Assembly: GCA_913778275.1 (NCBI GenBank)
Contig: CAJYWN010000005.1
Location: 1 to 64,000, forward strand
Length of the DNA: 64,000 nucleotides
Direction: 5' to 3'
Origin: an uncultured Chryseobacterium sp.
GTDB taxonomy: Bacteria > Bacteroidota > Bacteroidia > Flavobacteriales > Weeksellaceae
Part shown: positions 61,345 through 64,000 of the stretch, in pieces
Numbering within the stretch: the first letter of the stretch is position 1
Layout of the letters: the number at the start of each line of letters is the position of its first letter
Translations under genes and position numbers: made by a program
Notes under the pieces: model-generated
What the model was told of the DNA's origin: nothing
Databases searched by the model: none
Seen by the model: only the letters and a program-made list of their open reading frames with translations

Positions 61345-61390
61345 TAATAGGGAATAAAAAACCCCGCATTTGGGTGCGGGGATTTATAAA
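61345..61390 (-). terminator. Terminator of the SusC/SusD operon
   Basis: CCCCGCA (61362..61368) pairs with TGCGGGG (61375..61381) around TTTGGG. On the minus strand the stem is followed by TTTTTTATT. It lies 30 bases after the susD-like stop. Confidence 0.88.
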
Positions 61391-61411
61391 AATAATCAGC
61401 TTAAATTGATT

Positions 61412-63013
61412 TTAATAGCCTGGGTTTTGTTGACAATTTGGATTAGCAGCTGTTTCATCCAAAGGAATTGGTAAAGTATACCTATAATCCCCATTAGGTA
61501 AATTTGTAACCGTAACAATATCATCGGTAGCATTTCTATTCATTGTTACTCCAGCCTTAGCCGCAAGACGTTTAAGATCAATATAGCGATGCCCCTCTAA
61601 GGCCAACTCTACTCTGCGTTCTTTTAGAATATCTGCGTAGGCAACTTGAGCACTTGTATAAACAGGTGTCGTTGCTAAACCTGAATAATTTCTCGCTACT
61701 CTAACTTGTTGAATAAGTGATTGAGCAACAGATAAATTATTAGCAGACACTTCCGCTTCCGCTAAAATGAAATACATTTCAGATAGTCTAAATAACTTTA
61801 AATCATTTCTTGTAGCGGCGTTTGTTTTTCCAGGATATTTATCAATTACTAACTTATCTGTATTAATTGGAGCTGTACTTGTTGCATAATTTGGATCAAT
61901 TATAGACGTAGGGTCAATGTATGTGTATCTCCTAATATCTCCCTGAACATTTATTAAGTTGAATAAATTTCTTCCCATAAACCACATTGGAACACCGGAA
62001 ACAGTAGACGTATTTGTATTCCATCTTGTTCCAATGCTGCTTCCATTGCCTGTTGCCAACCTATTTAAAGCAAATATTATTTCGCCTCGAGAGGAATCAT
62101 TCCATAGATTTCTATAAGGATTAAACGAAGATGCAATTCCGTAAAATGCCGTATTCCATGCTGATGTTTGACTTACAGGTAAAGTAGCTGGAGGTGTTGG
62201 ATTTGTAAAAACTGCTGAACCACTACTGATTGGAGTAGCAACTGTTAATGTTAAGCCTGAATTAGAAATTACATCCTGAGCGTATTGTTTTGCCAAAGCA
62301 TAATTACCTCTATAAGCATTAAACCTTGCTGAAAGAGCATTTACAAAACCCTTATCTACATAAAATCTAGCAGCTGCATTTGTTGCTGAAGAATATGTTA
62401 AAACACTTCTTGCATAATCCAGATCGGCATTGATAAAATCATAAACTTCCTGATTTGTTGATCTAGGCAATTGAGCATCTGTCTCTGGAATATCTTTTAA
62501 TAATATAACGCCTAAAGCATTTGGGTTTGTCATATCAGTTGAGAACAGTGATTCTAATTGAACATAAGAAAATGCTCTTATTGCTCTGGCTTGTGCAATA
62601 ATACTGTTATATTGTGCAGTCTCTGATGAGGTTGGAGTAATTTTACTTGCCCCTTCCAGAAGTCTGTTCACTCTATTTATAACTCTGTAATGAGTTAGCC
62701 AAATTCCCGAAACAAGACCTTCTGAATTATTCAAGAAATATCGATGCAACTGAAACTCTTGTCCCCCGCTACCACTTCCAGGTTTAACCTCATCAGAAAT
62801 TACAGCACTTACATAAATTTCATTATTTGTATCTAAATTCCCATAAACCGAACCTATTAAGAAATCATTTAAATTTGAAACGCTTGTAAATATTGCCTCA
62901 TCGTCAATAACGCCGGGCTGATCTATATTAACTGCATCATTACAACTATTGAAAACAGTACTCACAGCTAAAAGTGAATATACAACGATTATATTTTTAA
63001 ATATTTTTTTCAT
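61412..63013 (-). CDS. SusD/RagB family nutrient-binding lipoprotein
   Basis: SusD proteins are surface lipoproteins that form a lid on a SusC channel and capture glycans or other nutrients. The 533 residues have a lipoprotein signal (MKKIFKNIIVVYSLLAVSTV, lipobox before Cys24) and the helical SusD fold: YNSIIAQARAIRAFSYVQLE, the NLFNLINVQGDIRRYTYID region and the C-terminal ILKERRVELALEGHRYIDLK, a strong signature. It is 13 bases behind the SusC-like gene. The substrate cannot be read from this fragment. Confidence 0.95.
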   Translation of the reverse strand: MKKIFKNIIVVYSLLAVSTVFNSCNDAVNIDQPGVIDDEAIFTSVSNLNDFLIGSVYGNLDTNNEIYVSAVISDEVKPGSGSGGQEFQLHRYFLNNSEGLVSGIWLTHYRVINRVNRLLEGASKITPTSSETAQYNSIIAQARAIRAFSYVQLESLFSTDMTNPNALGVILLKDIPETDAQLPRSTNQEVYDFINADLDYARSVLTYSSATNAAARFYVDKGFVNALSARFNAYRGNYALAKQYAQDVISNSGLTLTVATPISSGSAVFTNPTPPATLPVSQTSAWNTAFYGIASSFNPYRNLWNDSSRGEIIFALNRLATGNGSSIGTRWNTNTSTVSGVPMWFMGRNLFNLINVQGDIRRYTYIDPTSIIDPNYATSTAPINTDKLVIDKYPGKTNAATRNDLKLFRLSEMYFILAEAEVSANNLSVAQSLIQQVRVARNYSGLATTPVYTSAQVAYADILKERRVELALEGHRYIDLKRLAAKAGVTMNRNATDDIVTVTNLPNGDYRYTLPIPLDETAANPNCQQNPGY

Positions 63014-63026
63014 GTTTTATTCTATT

Positions 63027-64000
63027 TTAAAAATCAATATTAGCCCCTACAGATACAGTCTTCGGGTTTGGAAAAACATTCAATGAATACGTGGTTACCG
63101 GCTCTGGGTCAAAGCCTTTCCAATTAGACCAAGTGTAAATATTCTCCGCCTGGATAAACAATTTGATTGATCTTACCGGCAAATTTCCTAACTGGCTTTT
63201 TGTAAAATTATATCCAAGCGAAATATTCTTCAGCCTTATAAAATCTGATTTGAACAAGAATCTATCAGAAGAGCCTTCTAATCCTGCATTATTAGCATTT
63301 AAAGACGGAAGATTAGATCCCGTATTTGTAGGAGTCCAAGAATTTAATAAATCTGCTGAAACATTAATGTTATTACCTGCGTAGAAAGGATCCATTACCC
63401 AAGAATAGAGGTTATCATAGATATACCCGCCTTGTTGGAAGGAAAACAAAGTATCTAAAAAGAATCCTTTATAATCAATATTAAATCCGAAACCTCCTGT
63501 AAATTTAGCATTTGGAGACTTTCCTGTTAACCTTCTGTCATTAGCCGTTGGAGATTTGGTTATATTTCCGTTTATATCCAAAAATAATTGCTCTCCATCG
63601 GCAGGATCTACCCCCACATATGGATACAATTGGAATTGGTTTGCAGGACCACCAACTGCATCTACAACATCACCAGTTAAATTCTCCTTATCCATTGATA
63701 CAATTTTGTTAGAATTATATGCGACATTGGCAAAAACAGACAGTTTGAAGTAATCTTTTTTAATAGCATTATACCTTAAAAGTCCTTCAATACCTTTATT
63801 ATCTAAAATACCATTATTTCCAGGATCAAGCGTATAAATACCAGTTACGGCAGAGATATTTATAGGATTATATAATCTTGATGTTCTTTTTTGATAATAA
63901 TCTACACTCCCAGTTAAAATCCCTTTATAATTGAAGTCTAAACCAATATTGGATTGTTTTACAGATTCCCATTTCAATGCAGTATTACCTAAACTACCCA
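63027..64000 (-). CDS. SusC/RagA family TonB-linked outer-membrane protein, C-terminal part
   Basis: The frame is open to the right edge and begins mid-protein (GSLGNTALKWESVKQSNIGL, a stretch typical of SusC barrels). About 324 residues of the barrel are present, including DPADGEQLFLDINGNITKSP and FIRLKNISLGYNFTKSQLGN, finishing in a phenylalanine-terminated strand (VSVGANIDF). SusC imports the nutrient caught by SusD using TonB energy. Plug and signal peptide lie outside the window. Confidence 0.95.
   Translation of the reverse strand, partial: GSLGNTALKWESVKQSNIGLDFNYKGILTGSVDYYQKRTSRLYNPINISAVTGIYTLDPGNNGILDNKGIEGLLRYNAIKKDYFKLSVFANVAYNSNKIVSMDKENLTGDVVDAVGGPANQFQLYPYVGVDPADGEQLFLDINGNITKSPTANDRRLTGKSPNAKFTGGFGFNIDYKGFFLDTLFSFQQGGYIYDNLYSWVMDPFYAGNNINVSADLLNSWTPTNTGSNLPSLNANNAGLEGSSDRFLFKSDFIRLKNISLGYNFTKSQLGNLPVRSIKLFIQAENIYTWSNWKGFDPEPVTTYSLNVFPNPKTVSVGANIDF

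Noticed and set aside
61288..61369. Twenty-seven extra codons before the putative porin
   Set aside because: They put non-signal sequence in front of a complete signal peptide starting at 61288.

Overview
The window is a chromosomal segment of a flavobacterium, most likely Chryseobacterium or a close relative (Weeksellaceae). The evidence is low GC, promoters of the Bacteroidetes type (TTTG, about 19-20 bases, TAnnTTTG), no reliance on Shine-Dalgarno sites, SusC/SusD, GLPGLI, MbnP and GYDIA-type GHMP kinase families, BshC, and the ribosomal gene order. The genus is inferred from family content, not from a search. No phage, insertion sequence or CRISPR array was seen.

Layout. 1-12345 (minus strand) is the S10-spc-alpha ribosomal block, rplC to rpsD, with the first 18 codons of rpoA cut by the left edge. 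12591-18818 is a non-ribosomal insert between rplC and rpsJ: an exported lipoprotein with TIM-barrel-like features, an 899-residue exported helical protein, a Fet4-like small permease and two tandem GLPGLI proteins. 18997-22356 is the str operon (rpsL-rpsG-fusA-rpsJ), closed by its own terminator. 22460-41578 is mostly housekeeping: a GT-C-like membrane protein, Dps, PncB, a YCII protein, a DUF5995 protein, an SGNH hydrolase, RmuC, a TrmH-type methyltransferase, small lipoproteins, a two-gene membrane/lipoprotein unit, 5-formyl-THF cyclo-ligase, TrhO, HtrA, RidA, LptD and an N-acetylmuramoyl-alanine amidase. 41590-42897 holds three tRNA-Glu genes and rpsT.

42940-51475 is the accessory region. 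It carries a broken small membrane gene, a decayed outer-membrane protein gene, an MbnP/diheme-peroxidase pair, a two-member family with a CKGKC motif (one copy has lost its cysteines), SCO and YHS proteins, and a zinc/cadmium-type P-ATPase behind a Fur-family regulator. Together these look like copper acquisition/insertion and divalent-metal export. Intergenic palindromes and dispersed repeats are concentrated here.

51629-61288 returns to core genes: AroQ, PEP carboxykinase, a GHMP kinase coupled to FabD, a LysM plus periplasmic-binding-fold protein, BshC and a putative porin. 61412-64000 is the 3' part of a SusC/SusD nutrient-uptake operon whose SusC runs off the right edge.

Best leads: a 12-bp hairpin with a T-tract inside the first codons of the MbnH-like peroxidase, suggesting attenuation between the two metal genes; the cysteine-less CKGKC paralogue beside its intact partner; the unexplained exported gene pair inserted in the ribosomal region; possible alternative structures in the rplC leader; and a 7-base tandem repeat inside the ribosomal operon.
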